Notes: generated by a model not told the origin, from the sequence alone. Shown: positions 25,175-36,071, counted from the stretch's first letter. The stretch is 64,000 nt of DNA from Symbiodinium natans (GCA_905221605.1 CAJNDS010001269.1:188001-252000); one strand, 5' to 3'. Translations and numbers: made by a program.

Positions 25175-25309
25175 CAGTTAAGGTGCACCTCCCTGGTTTA
25201 AGAGAGCATAGGCTAACAGGTTACCTGTGCTTTAGGGCTTTAGGGGAACCTGACCTCCTCTTCTGGAACTTCGGAACCCAAGCCCGGAGATCTCGAGCCC
25301 CACGCTCCC

Positions 25310-25433
25310 TTAGGGTTTAGGGTTTAGGGTTTAGGGTTTAGGGTTTAGGGTTTAGGGTTTAGGGTTTAGGGTTTAGGGTTTAGGGTTTAGGGTTTAGGGT
25401 TTAGGGTTTAGGGTTTAGGGTTTAGGGTTAGGG
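25310..25433 (+). repeat. Long pure TTTAGGG array
   Basis: About seventeen consecutive perfect TTTAGGG units, among the purest arrays in the window. The perfect register suggests recent expansion or addition. Confidence 0.97.
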
Positions 25434-25474
25434 ATTTTAGGATTTGGGTTTAGGATTTAGGATGACTAGGGTTG

Positions 25475-25596
25475 ACTTGGAGGTTCATGGGTAGTTCGAA
25501 GTAGGGCTATATAAGTCATGTCACTATACTCATAACTGGTTATGACCTTATTTAGGGTACTTGTAACCCCTTATAACTACCCATGCACCTTCAAGT
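25475..25596. mobile_element. MITE-like element, family 1, copy A
   Basis: Inverted termini of 22 bp: the left begins ACTTGGAGGTTCATGGGTAG and the right ends CTACCCATGCACCTTCAAGT, with 20 of 22 positions pairing. The interior contains CTTATTTAGGGTACTTGTAA, shared in inverted orientation with copy C (57541-57671). No ORF. Confidence 0.7.
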
Positions 25597-27343
25597 AGGG
25601 GTTTAGGCTTTAGGGCGCATAAGCCGCCTGGACAGCTCCTCGCCAATGATGGGCGATCCACACCTCGGGGTCATGGAAGGAAGGGGATTCGAGGGCTAAC
25701 GAGTACAGTCTTGAAGATGTGGGCCCCAAAGAATGGACCGTTAAAGAGCTCGCTTGAGGGCTATAGGGCTTCCCCTGAAAATTCGGGGTTTCGAGTCTGA
25801 GACTTCTTTAGGGCTTCAGGAGTTTGGGCTTCAACTTTTTTCAGGTGTTGAGGGTGATGCTTTCAAACTGCTAGGGCAGCCCTGACCCTGTCTCTGGAAG
25901 AGGGTTTCGGGTTTAGGGTTTAGAGTTTGGCGTTGAGGGTTTAGGGTTTAGGCTTATGCAGGCAGTCACTCGGGCGGCCTCGAATCATCCACGTGGAAAC
26001 TAAGCTACAGACATATATTAGTGATTGTCAGATTAGCAGTTTCTGTCAGAGCTTAGGCTTTAGACTTTAGGGTTTAGGGTTTAGAGAGTTGAGGTTTTCA
26101 AGTTGAGGCGTGGAGGTTTAGGGAGGTGGTACCATCAAGCCAGCACTCCGCCTGTCGATCCTGAACGTACACCCCAAATCCGTAACCAAACCCTAAGCCC
26201 AATAACCCTAAGCCCTAAACCCTAAACCCCAACCTCCAAACCCTAAAACCTAAACGCCAAACCCCAGATTCCAAACCCCAAAGCCTAAACCACAAAGCCC
26301 TTTTTTAGCCGGGCCGCAAGAACACGCCGATGTGCTCGCCCTGATGCTTCTCCCGATTCCTGGGGCTCGGGCTCGCTAGCGTGGATCGCGGGGGTCTCAG
26401 GTTAATTTGTTGTTCCACTTTTAGGGTTTAGGGTTTAGGTGGTTTAGGGTTTAGGGTTCAGGGTTTAGGTGGTTTAGGGTCTAACGCTTTTGGAGGCTCA
26501 CATGTAGTTGTAACCAAAAATCTTCAAGCAGCGTCGGGGATCTTTCGAAAAGGAGCACTATAGCCGGCAACATCCACAACACCCAACTTAGACCCCCCTC
26601 TGCCCGCATATCACTAGACCGGCAATCCCCCCCCCCACCCCAGCCAAACAAAAGTATACACCCTTGCGGTATATGGATAGGATAGAACAAGTAGCCCCGA
26701 TACTCTGAACCCATTTAGCTCAACCAGCAAACCCTCCCTTCATTACCCAAATCCTTCGCTTTGTAGGTTCTTACTACCAAGGCGTTAGATTCTTGGGTAA
26801 GCTACGGAAGGCATGTTACCCTAAACCCTAAACCCTAAACCCTAAACCCTAAACCCTAAACCCTAAACCCTAAACCCTATACCCTAAATCGGTTAAGGAA
26901 GTTTGCAGCAGGGAGTCTGCTTGAAGATGCGGCCCCAATTGGGTCGGCCAAAGAACTGCCCTGAGGCGCAGGGAAGCTTCTTCACCTGCGGGAGCAATGC
27001 TCTAGGGCTTAGGGTTTAGGGTTTAGAGTTCAGGGTTTTTATGGAGGTTTTGGACTAACGGCCAGGTAGTTTCTGGAGTTCAGGGACACAGGTCTATCTG
27101 GAGGTACAAGCTTGACACCTAGCCTCTTACAGGAGCCTAACTATCCTACCCCTCGCAAGGTCGGACCGATGCGCCTCGTGCGACGTTCAGCCCTACTTAC
27201 CAGGAGCAGGGATGGTTTGCCTCAAACCCTAGACCCTGAACCTTTTTTCTCGACGAACTTACTCAAAAGTCCTTCTAGCTTGAGGACCTTGCCTGTCGGG
27301 GTTGGGGGTCTAGTTGGGACTTAAGGTTTAAGATTTGGGGTCT
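25597..27343. other. Repeat mosaic, no gene recognised
   Basis: Degenerate heptamers lie at 25905-25955, 26060-26120, 26180-26300 and 26415-26480, with a pure CCCTAAA array at 26817-26885. ORFs at 26481-26714 (minus) and 27112-27324 (plus) show no exon signature. Confidence 0.6.
26817..26885 (-). repeat. CCCTAAA array
   Basis: Nine consecutive CCCTAAA units, ending in one CCCTATA unit. Confidence 0.95.
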
Positions 27344-27447
27344 CTAAACCCTAAACCCTAAACCCTAAACCCTAAACCCTAAACCCTAAACCCTAAACCC
27401 TAAACCCTAAACCCTAAACCCTAAACCCTAAACCCTAAACCCTAAAC
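27344..27447 (-). repeat. Long pure CCCTAAA array
   Basis: About fifteen consecutive perfect CCCTAAA units, oriented opposite to the array at 25310-25433. Confidence 0.97.
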
Positions 27448-27542
27448 CGGGCTTTGGATCTCCGGAGGGGGTAGTGTAGGTGTAGCTTTCTTGACGGGGG
27501 GGGATACCAAACAAAGTTGTCCAAAGGTTAGGATAGGGAAAC

Positions 27543-27740
27543 CTAAGCCCCCGAACCCCTAAATCCTCTACGTAAAGTCTGAAATCCTGGCCTCTTCCTG
27601 GACTCTGCAAAGCAGGCGCACTGCTTGCGGGTGTAAGACTTGGGGTTACGGGCTTTTGGGTTTAGGGCGTGGGTGCACCAGTCCTGGCCAAGCTCAATCT
27701 CACCGGTGAGGAAGAGCGTAATGTCTACGATGCCTGTCAT
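27543..27740 (-). CDS. Possible minus-strand exon(s), unknown product
   Basis: The minus-strand ORF starts MTGIVDITLFLTGEIELGQD and continues to CTHA before reading through a degenerate CCCTAAACCC stretch (LNPKARNPKS). It then gives a second protein-like segment (YTRKQCACFAESRKRPGF). The middle part may be a small heptamer-derived intron between two exons. No family was recognised and no partner exons were found. Confidence 0.3.
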   Translation of the reverse strand: MTGIVDITLFLTGEIELGQDWCTHALNPKARNPKSYTRKQCACFAESRKRPGFQTLRRGFRGSGA

Positions 27741-27870
27741 GCATGAAGAGTGGGAAACCCTAAACCCTAAACCCTGAACCCTGAACCCTAAACCCTAAAC
27801 ACTATGGCCAGGCTTGAAAGGTTCTTCCTTGCGAGTCCACGGGGTTGCAAGTCGAGCCTTATGAATCCTT

Positions 27871-27957
27871 CTTGAAGGTTCATGGGGTAGGTATGCTAAA
27901 AGCCTAGCTTCAGTTCTTCCCGATCTACAACTCTACAACTACCCACGCACTTCCCAG
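27871..27957. mobile_element. MITE-like element, family 1, degenerate copy D
   Basis: Left CTTGAAGGTTCATGGGGTAG and right AACTACCCACGCACTTCCCA match the termini of copies A-C with a few substitutions. The interior is shorter and diverged. Confidence 0.5.
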
Positions 27958-28424
27958 GACCCTCAAGCCCCAAACCCGGACCTTCGCCGAACTCTGGGTC
28001 CCTAAACGTTCTGCTTTCTGGGCTAGGAAGCTTCCGTGAACAGAGTGCGAGAGCCAACCCAGCCCGCCAAAAATGAGAATGAAACTCTACCTGTAACCCT
28101 TGATGTATATCTTAACTAGAGTTATACCCACCCTGGCCCTCTCTTAGAGTGCAGGGTTGGTCTAGGTAGGGTTTTGTGGGGCTTTGGCATCGGCGTCTCG
28201 TCGAATCCCTGGGCCCCAACACCGAAACCCACATAAAGTTGTTCCGGACCCTAGGCTCCAAACTCTACCCAACCACTAAACCCTAAAACCAACCCAAAAC
28301 CCCTCATAAACCCCAAACGTTCTAAAGCCTCAAACCCTGACTCCCAACCTGCCGCCGGACCATCTGCTGCCGCGGCGAGGAGGTCGCAGAACCAGTCGAA
28401 CTCTTCCTCTGAGGATGACTTGCG

Positions 28425-28560
28425 GTTTAGGGTTTAGGGTTTGGGGTTTGGGGTTTGGGGTTTGGGGTTTGGGGTGTGGGGTTTGGGGTTTGAGGTTTGG
28501 GGTTTAAGGTTTCGGGTTTGGGGTTTGTGGGGTTTGGGGTTTTGGGTTTTGGGCTTGTGA
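28425..28560 (+). repeat. TTTGGGG-dominated heptamer array
   Basis: Two TTTAGGG units are followed by about twelve TTTGGGG units with minor variants. The G-for-A variant has been locally homogenised. Confidence 0.9.
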
Positions 28561-29944
28561 GGCTCCAAGCAGCAGACACGCCTGTTGCAAGCCACAGTAC
28601 TTCGTTTCTAGCTACTCCCTGTTAGAATCTCAAGGAGCCGGTAAGGGCGCCTAAGCCCGACCCCTCCCCCCCTCGCTCAAAAAAAAATGCAAAACATATT
28701 ATACATGTATATATATATATACATATAAATATATGTATACAGATCTGATCTACATATATGTTTTTTTTTGAACAAACGCTGCACAACAAAATAACCATGT
28801 AACCCTCCGATGACGCCCTGAGCCGCCCCTCCCCCCCCGCCCCCGCCCCCCCGCCTGGCCACGGCAGATCCAGTAGAAGTAGATCCTCAGAGTGGTCGTT
28901 TAAGGCTTCTTTGAGGGTTTTAATTAACCCCAAACCCTAAACCCTAAACCCAAGACCCTGAACCCCAAACCCTAAACCCTAAGTTGATCTCCGAGCCATG
29001 AACCCAATAGGCTCTCAAGACCTCCTACTTCAGACGTTCGGCTCTGTAGATCCCCAGTGCCGTGGGTGCCCGAAACCATCTGCCGTTCAGGGTGGCTTCA
29101 GCCGACCTCTAGGGGCCTGGGGGCAACCTATATACCCTAAAGTTAGGGTATTAGGGTTTAGGGTTCAGGGTCTAGGGTTTAGGGTTTAGGGTTGCATGTC
29201 GCTGTAGGAAGAGGACGTGGGTTAATCTGTAAGGGTTCAAACACTCTCAACAGCAGGTGGAAGCTTTTGAAAGTCGGGCTCCGTCTGCGAGACTATGGAT
29301 TGAGGGCTCAAGGTTAAACCACATCTAGATGGTCCCTTCGGGGATAGAGGTCCCCTTTGGGATCTTTCTTGATATCCACACAGAGATTCTAATCAAGACC
29401 CAAGAGCAAACTGCCCTTTTTGGTTTAGAGGGGCTTCTAAGGGAACCTAAACCATAAGAAATGGGAACAAGGGCCTACTCTGGGCCTACATAGGAAGTCA
29501 GAACAACCCCACCCACCCCCGAAGTCCGTCGAAACCCCGTCGAACCTGACTTAAAACCCTCAAAGCCCTAAGGGCTTTAGGAATCCCGAACCCAAAAAGG
29601 AAAAGCGCCTACAAGGCCTCCGGATTTGAGCCATCGATTTGGAGTGCTACGGGTTTGGGGTCTAGGGTCTAGGTGTAGGCGTAGGGTTTAAGGTGGGAGG
29701 CGGGGGGGACCCCATACAAAAGCAGCACAAGCGCCGCATGAACCCTCAGGATGTGGGGTGCACTTCTTAAGGAAAGCAGGATGTATGAGCTGAAAAAAAC
29801 TGCATTCTGTCTTAACACACGCCAAGGCACTTCTTGGGAACGACCACGAGCTCCTGAGTGCAAACTCTGCCGGGTACCAGGCTTTAGGCTCTAGAGCTTG
29901 TGAAGTTTATGCTTTTGGGCCAGCATACAAGTTCATTATTTCCT
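28561..29944. other. Intergenic sequence with AT island
   Basis: An AT island lies at 28690-28770, a C-rich tract at 28828-28856 and short CCCTAAA and TTTAGGG arrays at 28925-28980 and 29150-29195. The rest is unique sequence in which I see no supportable gene. The ORF at 28998-29189 fades into heptamer-derived residues. Confidence 0.55.
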
Positions 29945-30950
29945 CATTGATGTTATCCTTCTTATGCTTATTCGGTTCAAGGCGGGAACTCAGCCCCTGC
30001 GTTTTTGGGGCTTTACTTCAGCGACTTCCCGCCTTCATAAAAGAAAAACACTCTAAACAATCTTCAAATCCCATATTTCGTGCCGAGACGTGCTATTTGT
30101 GCATTTTTGTGCTATATCTAATTGTAAGAGATGAGTACCAAACTATATTTTTTGCGGGTAAGCACACGTCAACAACATTGTTTTACGAGTGAGTGAAACG
30201 CACGCCGTACAAGAATATCATAACGTAGTACATTCACGAGGTTGTTTCGTTCATGCGTTCACACCCCCTAATAGTAATAGTACTTTGAAGGGGCCGCATG
30301 AATATTACCATTGTGTGGCCCCTTAACATTAATATTATTCCAGGGATAAAGACTTTCCTTAGACTTTCTCCTCCATTCAGTTCACCAACGACATGAAGAC
30401 ATTAATCATACATCCGTGAATGACATGAACGGGAAAAAGTACAGCATTTATTTAGATGGACAAAGGACGTCTTTTACCCTGTCATGTCTTTAAGAATGGC
30501 ATTATTAACCCAATCCTGCAGAATCAATTTAATATAATTTAATATTATATTTGCGTAAAATCCCTTAATCTGTGTTTCTTTTGGGGGGGTAGTTTCTGAA
30601 GCTCTATTATTTGTATCCTTGTTTTGGACATCGTTTCGTTTATTTTCTTGTCCAACTTTAGGGATGTGGCCTGGAAAAGCTTTGTGAATTAACTTATGCT
30701 AATACACTTATTTTATATAATGCTGCTATATCTTTAGGAAGTGCTTTCGTTAATTTAGAAATGTCCTCACAATATGCTATGTTCTTCACTTTGCATTTAT
30801 GACCTTTTGTTATTAGTTTGTAGAGTAAAGAATTTCGTATTACATTCATGATTCACTTTATAGGTGTCTTTTCTGTTTTCTTACAGCATTACATTTCTTT
30901 CATTTAATTCTTGGTATTTGCTTGTTTGTACTATCTTGCTTTTCTTGCAT
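29945..30950. other. AT-rich unique segment, compositionally distinct
   Basis: About 1 kb of AT-rich sequence with almost no heptamers. It includes AATTTAATATAATTTAATAT near 30527-30546 and a hairpin AAGGGGCCGCA/TGTGGCCCCTT (30288-30298 and 30313-30323) flanked by AT-rich, roughly complementary arms. The ORF at 29947-30192 is not recognisable. Origin is uncertain: an inserted element, organelle-derived DNA or simply an AT-rich spacer. Confidence 0.5.
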
Positions 30951-31144
30951 TCACACCTTGTCTGGCCCCAGATTTGGCCAGACACGTGCGCGCATGCTTT
31001 ATCAAACGTGAGAGTGCTGTCTTGGATTTCCTGGTCGGCTGCATAACTTCCCATGGTGTGCACAGGTGGAGTACGACAAAACTCTACTCCTAGTAAGCAA
31101 TAAACAAACACCCACACCCAAAAACAATACAAAACAACAAATGC

Positions 31145-31465
31145 CTAAACATGCTAATTGTGCAGGACTCGTGGGAAACTGGGACACCGAAACCAAAAAA
31201 ATCAGACCAAAAACACCAATTCCCCAAAACCAAAAAAACCAATACCAAAAAAACCAATTTTCCGGGACTTTTGATGCGTAAGCTTATTTCCACACAGCTT
31301 TCACAGAGTCCCGGAAAATTGGTGTTTTTAGTTTTTTTTTGTTGTTTTGGTATTGGTTTTTTTGGTTTTGTGGAAATTGGTTTTCTGGGCTTTTTTTTGT
31401 TGAGTTGTTCGGTTGTCGGTGTTCCTGTTCTCCCAAGAGTCCTGCAAAATTCATATATTTGGGGT
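31145..31465. mobile_element. Large foldback element, about 320 bp
   Basis: Arms of roughly 130 bp are imperfect inverted copies. The left arm runs GCAGGACTCGTGGGAAACTG through CACCGAAACC and CCAAAAAAACCAATACCAAA to CCAATTTTCCGGGACT. The right arm mirrors this from AGTCCCGGAAAATTGG to AGAGTCCTGC. The unpaired centre is about 40 bp. The arms are A/C-rich on one side and T/G-rich on the other. No coding sequence. Confidence 0.65.
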
Positions 31466-31530
31466 TTGGCAATTCTGGTCCGATTAATAAAACCCCGAAA
31501 ACGCAGGGGCTGAGAAACCGCTTTGAACCG

Positions 31531-31600
31531 CTTATTCTTATCTTATTCTTATTCTTATTATTCTTATTCTTATTCTTATTATTACTATTATGACTATATA
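31531..31600. repeat. (TTATTC)n microsatellite
   Basis: Tandem CTTATT/ATTCTT hexanucleotides with ATT interruptions, just 3' of the large foldback element. Confidence 0.9.
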
Positions 31601-32827
31601 CATATATGAAGTCACTATTGTGTATGGCGGCAGTGGCCGGAAGCGGGTTCCTCCCCGACCCCCCTTGCGCGGCAGCTTGTTTCAAACCCTCTGCGCGCGT
31701 CGTCGTGTGGCCGTCGGGTTGAGATTTCGGGCCTTGACAGGCCTTCGCCGCAGGGTTTAGGGTTTAGGGTTTAGGGTTTAGGGTTTGGGGATTGGGGTTT
31801 GGGGTTTGGGGCTTGGGGTTTGGGGTTTAGGGTTTAGGGATTGGGGTTTGGGGCTGGCAAGGACTTGGATCAAGGATCCCGAGCCTGGATCCTTTGTACC
31901 CGCTCTTAACCCTCAACCATAGTACGGCCCCGAGCCATCTTAAAGCACAAGACCCAAACTCCTCAACAGCTATGGTTGTCGGATGACCCACCCATCCAAA
32001 AAAAAGCGTGGCTCCAACTTCGGGGGTGCCGAACTGTCTTCTTGAAGCTATACGGACTATTGGCAGCAAAAACCCCTAAACCCTAAACCCTAAACCCTAA
32101 ACCCTAAACCCCCTAACCTCTTGCCCCCCCCCCCCCCCCCCCAAACCCCCAAGAAGCTCCAGCCGGGGCACTTCGACCAGCCTCTGGAGACCTGCCCGAG
32201 GGTCCTCGATCTCGGCGGGCGCTTGGCCTGGTGTAGGGGGTTTAGGGTTTAGGGTTTTGGGGTTTAGGGTTTTGGGTTTAGGGTTTAGGGCGTAGGATTT
32301 AGGAAACGACGGGGTTGAGGGAGGGTTTAGCGTTTAGGGTTTACGGTTTCTTCTGAGCTCTAAAGAGGTAAGAAAAAGAAAGAAAGAAAGAAATCACGAA
32401 AGAAAGAAAGAAATAACGCAAGCAATAACGAAAGAAACAACGCAAGAAAGAAAGAAAGAAAGAACGAAAAAAATACATAAAGCAACAAAGAAAAGAAGGG
32501 GGCTACTGATAACAGGTATCGAAAGGTCTCTGGCTGCATGTGGCAGAGCACATACTAAATCCTAAACCCCCAACCTCTATAACCTGCAAACTCTAAACCC
32601 TCTAAGCCTCTCACTGTAACCCTAAATCATAGGTGCCCATAGCCATGCTCCCTCAACAACCATCCCCCCTCAGATTAGCGTGCTGCTTCATTTGTCTGGT
32701 TTCGGCTTGCTGGGAGTAACATGGTCTGGTCTTGCATTCTCTTAAGAGGCTGTGTGCTTGCTGCCTTATACAGTTCTCGAAGGCAAACCATGTATCCGTT
32801 GAGGCAGTTTGAAGGGGACTCATTGGC
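31601..32827. other. Repeat mosaic at the edge of the gene-rich region
   Basis: TTTAGGG/TTTGGGG repeats occur at 31752-31850 and 32237-32345, CCCTAAA at 32075-32115, poly-C at 32124-32142 and (GAAA)n at 32370-32475. The minus-strand F/L-rich ORF over the GAAA tract is an artefact. Confidence 0.7.
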
Positions 32828-33250
32828 ATGCCAAGTAATGTGTGGGCACACCTTCGTACTCAGCTCTTTGCTTCCTTATGTCGCCATGTTTTCTTTGTGG
32901 CTTGCCCCTGGCCTCGTGGGGCAGCACAAGCCTTTGGTTATCTGATAAACTCTACTCCATATTGCTTCATGGACTTCCTGGAGCTGGCGGGTGGCAGACG
33001 TGCCAGTGCAGCCATGCCACTGTGCTGCAGTGTTTTTTTTCTTGTTTTGGTCTCCCAGCCTGATCCAATCTTTATTGAGTCAGCACATGTCTCATTTGCG
33101 TATCTCAGTCTGATGAGACGAATCTTGTGGTTATGGGCCCTGGCCCGACTTTCTTGCTCCCGACAGAGCAAGGAGACTCGACTTGATTTGTTTTTGAGAG
33201 CACTACAGAAGTGCAAAGTCCCACATCAAGTTGAATGTCTTGTGCTAGGG
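32828..33250 (+). CDS. Exon group, unknown protein (partial)
   Basis: A plus-strand frame stays open for 149 codons. The supported part starts at 33059 after a TCTCCCAG acceptor, reads PDPIFIESAHVSFAYL, continues through a basic segment with KETRLDLFLRALQKCK, and ends near ECLVLG at 33250. The following GTTCAAGGTTTGGGG could be a donor leading into degenerate heptamers. The upstream 95 codons may include intron. No domain was recognised. A minus-strand ORF at 32938-33216 is the alternative. Confidence 0.4.
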
Positions 33251-33999
33251 GTTCAAGGTTTGGGGTGTAGGGTTTAGAGTGCAGTAAAGAAGGATTTGGC
33301 CTAGGCTTTTATTGTAACGGTTTGGTCGGTTTTAATTTAAGGTTTGCAGTTGAGCCCGGGTGAGGCCTTGGAGTTTGGGATAGTTAGGCCTAAGCCCCTG
33401 TATCTACTTCGCTAAACACCGAAAAAAGTACAACTCAGCTTACCCTGGGGTCTGGACTCCATCCATACTTTTGCTGGGTTCTTGTATGGAGCTTATCTTG
33501 CGTAGTAGACTAGAGAGATGATAGCACTCTTTGCAAAGGCAAGTGAATCATCGTTGCCTCCTGCTCTGCAGTGCCCAGGCGGGTTTGGGTGGTTTGAGTT
33601 TGGGCCAGTATACAGGTATGTGAAGTCTGTTGACTACTGACGACTCGGAGTTCGGGTGTGGGTTTTGCTGTTGGTGAGATGGGTCTATATTGTGGTTGAT
33701 TTTGCGGGTTGCCCGGGAAGAGACTTCGCAGGTAATAATGCAGGCAACAGGACAAGCAGTTTGGGCATAGACACAAACCCTCCCCAACATGTGTCAAACA
33801 ACATCCAGTTAATGTGTGGGCTGCTACTGCTAGAGTTCTATACAGTGAAGCCGAACCTGTAATAGAGGCAAGTAAATACAAATTTCGCCATGGGCTCCTG
33901 AAACGCCCAATGTCAGAGCTTGCAGGCTGAAGGTACTCCCAAGACGTTTCTAAGGCTTGTCCTGTCTGCCCTTGCCGTTTTTGAACTCAGGCTGGTTCC
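33251..33999. other. Undecided sequence, probably introns or a short intergenic gap
   Basis: A 123-codon minus ORF (33510-33881) and a 68-codon plus ORF (33656-33862) overlap. Neither has convincing borders. A few degenerate heptamers lie at 33250-33280. Confidence 0.4.
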
Positions 34000-34536
34000 A
34001 TGTTGGCAGTCCCGGCCACGATGGCTCCGCCGCTTGTCTATCTATCTGGAACAATGCCTTTGCTAGCCAGATTGTCTAGGGATTGGCATGTCAAAAAGCT
34101 GCTAGCTGCATTCCCTCCAGTTTTCGTTTGCCGGGGACAGCAGTTTGGATTTCGGAGATCAGGCACTGCATTTTGCTTCAATTTTTTAAATTGCGCACAC
34201 ACACACACACACACCAGCACAAGGGAGGTTTTCTCTTCGCTTACAGCTGGCAATGTACCTGCATTGAGAGCTGAAATATTGCCAATCCTCGCTCGCACAC
34301 ACCAGCAGCAAGTCCGGGATTTCTTTGCCCAGGCAAGAATGCTGATCATCTTCACTCTGCGATCGATGGCCTATATCTATGTTCCGTCACCCGGACCTCG
34401 TGCCTTGTCGTGGCTTCGCAAGATTAAGATGCTGCTCTTCCCAGATTTAGATGCAACACATGTTTTCTTCATAAGTCAAGGGCCTTGGTTCATACATTAT
34501 TTTCTGTTCTGGCAGGTTTCTTTGGTTGAGTCTTAG
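34000..34536 (+). CDS. Multi-exon protein fragment, unknown
   Basis: The frame is open for 178 codons and begins MLAVPATMAPPLVYLSGTMP after a TTGAACTCAG acceptor. A candidate intron runs from GTTTTCG (34120) to TTACAG (34246) and contains a CA tract. After it, the frame reads AGNVPALRAEILPILARTHQ and then a hydrophobic/basic segment (LIIFTLRSMAYIYVP, SWLRKIKMLLF). The exon phases around the CA-containing intron do not join simply, so exact borders are open. It may belong to the same gene as 34633-34683 and 34967-35370. Confidence 0.4.
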   Translation: MLAVPATMAPPLVYLSGTMPLLARLSRDWHVKKLLAAFPPVFVCRGQQFGFRRSGTAFCFNFLNCAHTHTHTSTREVFSSLTAGNVPALRAEILPILARTHQQQVRDFFAQARMLIIFTLRSMAYIYVPSPGPRALSWLRKIKMLLFPDLDATHVFFISQGPWFIHYFLFWQVSLVES

Positions 34537-34632
34537 GTCTTGTTGTGTCGATTAGGGAATGTTTTTTTTTGCTCAGGCTTTGTGAAGCTGAGGTTAAAGG
34601 GCAATTAAACTACGGTTGCCTCTGTGTCTCAG

Positions 34633-34683
34633 CCAGAATTTGATAGCAGCCAGGACTGGTCTGTAACATTGGGCGCTTTCTGG
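34633..34683 (+). CDS. Small candidate exon
   Basis: After a CTGTGTCTCAG acceptor the frame reads PEFDSSQDWSVTLGAFW. It lies 40 bp upstream of the large TTTAGGG array at 34722. Only composition and the acceptor support it. Confidence 0.3.
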
Positions 34684-34721
34684 TTTTTAGCTTTCTGACT
34701 TGGAACTATCGCATTTGGGCA

Positions 34722-34897
34722 GGGTTTAGGGTTTAGGGTTTAGGGTTTAGGGTTTAGGGTTTAGGGTTTAGGGTTTAGGGTTTAGGGTTTAGGGTTTAGG
34801 GTTTAGGGTTTAGGGTTTAGGGTTAGGGTTTAGGGTTTAGGGTTTAAGGTTTAGGGTTTAGGGTTTAGGGTTCAGGGTTTAGGGTTTAGGGCTTAGG
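34722..34897 (+). repeat. Long TTTAGGG array between exons
   Basis: About 24 heptamers, nearly pure apart from one TTAGGG hexamer, one TTTAAGG and one TTCAGGG. It lies between exon-like sequence at 34633-34683 and 34967-35370, so it is probably intronic or in a short intergenic gap. Confidence 0.97.
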
Positions 34898-34966
34898 GGG
34901 GTTTACACTAAATGCTGGAGTGAATCGCCCACTTCTTGTCACAATGCCCCCTGGAGCCCTTGTACG

Positions 34967-35370
34967 ATGTTCGTCTCAGTCTGTTCATGTAGATCAAAGG
35001 TAGCTCATCATTGTGTTCTGAGCCAGCAAGTGCTGGCCGATATGCTATTTCCAGTGAGCTGGGACATTTCTCGAGCTCGGAGATGTTTCTTCTTGATGGC
35101 CTCCTATTTGTATGCGACAAGCATCGGGTGCTTGGCTGCAGTCCTGTGCAGACTGCAGGGTGCACACTGGCTGGATCTTCCCTGGTTCTTGAAAGGGGCT
35201 GGAAGGGACTGGAGTCATGTTCCGCCTTTGTTTGTCACAAGGCAGCATGAATGGTTGATTGCAGACAGCACAGTTATCGGCTTTCACGCCTGCTTTCAAA
35301 TAACAGGCACTTTCTCCATAATTTACAATTCCTGCCGGGCTCTTGCATTCGTGCTTTGCTTGTGTTTGTA
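34967..35370 (+). CDS. Candidate exons, hydrophobic protein segment
   Basis: A 134-codon frame includes SKVAHHCVLSQQVLADMLF, a hydrophobic run (MASYLYATSIGCLAAVLC) and HWLDLPWFLKGAGRDWSHV. Competing frames on both strands (35011-35250 plus, 35045-35299 minus) are also protein-like, so strand and frame are not settled. Confidence 0.3.
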
Positions 35371-36071
35371 AAATTGCTCTTGCAGGATGCTTCAGTTCCC
35401 ATTCTGGCAGTTTTCCGGTTGTTGTAGTAATGTCTCCGCCAGTCGCACACGAATCGTACTCGTGACCCGAACCGGAGATTTGCTTGCTCTGTGTGGGTCT
35501 CGTTCCTTGGCAGCATGGCCTCCCGAATGCCGAGGAGGACCCTGGAGTTCTTCTAAGTCGCTCTGAATTGCACGGGTTCGAGGGCTTTGCCTCGTCTAGT
35601 AACCCTAAACCCTAAACCCTAAGCTCTATTTGGCTGCAGGGTTTTTAAGCTGGAGCTTGCAGGGCTTTTGGGTGTTCAGTCTTGTGGGCAAAAGTCAGGG
35701 TCAGGTGTAGAGTTTAGGGGTCCAGGGCTTTAGGGTTTAGGGTTTTGCTTTAGTACCTTGAGGTTCCTAGCATGAGACTACCGTTTCCCCACAGGCCCTC
35801 GTCGCTTTGGTTTAGCAAACAAATGGGAACCATGTGAGTGATTGTATGTTTGTTCAAATTCCTCGTGTCAGAAAGTAAGGGGAGTTCAACAGATATACAC
35901 CTGCCTGAATTGAGCACACTTTTTTTAGCATTCGAGGTTTCTGTTTGGCTTTAGTTTCTTCATTCCTTTACAAAAGCACGTGTGGTATGCCCAAAGCATT
36001 TCGGTGTGAACAGGGCAAAGCCAGCTGGGCATGCAGTTTGTCTGCCCATGTTTTCACAAGCTATGTTCCAG
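35371..36071. other. Non-coding stretch with degenerate heptamers
   Basis: A short CCCTAAA array sits at 35600-35625 and degenerate TTTAGGG at 35705-35745. Exon fragments of the next gene may begin near 35982, where the frame of the exon at 36072 is already open. Confidence 0.45.

Larger units (their letters stand above)
23546..25309. other. Repeat mosaic
   Basis: CCCTAAA-type repeats occur at 23690-23740 and 24483-24605, with scattered heptamers between. The foldback at 24271-24426 and the AT island at 24902-25174 are listed separately. No gene is supported. Confidence 0.6.

Noticed and set aside
25310-25433. A true chromosome end
   Set aside because: Unique sequence continues on both sides and arrays of opposite orientation occur throughout, so the array is interstitial.
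28690-28862. Minus-strand ORFs with I/Y-rich segments
   Set aside because: They derive from an AT island and an adjacent C-rich tract.
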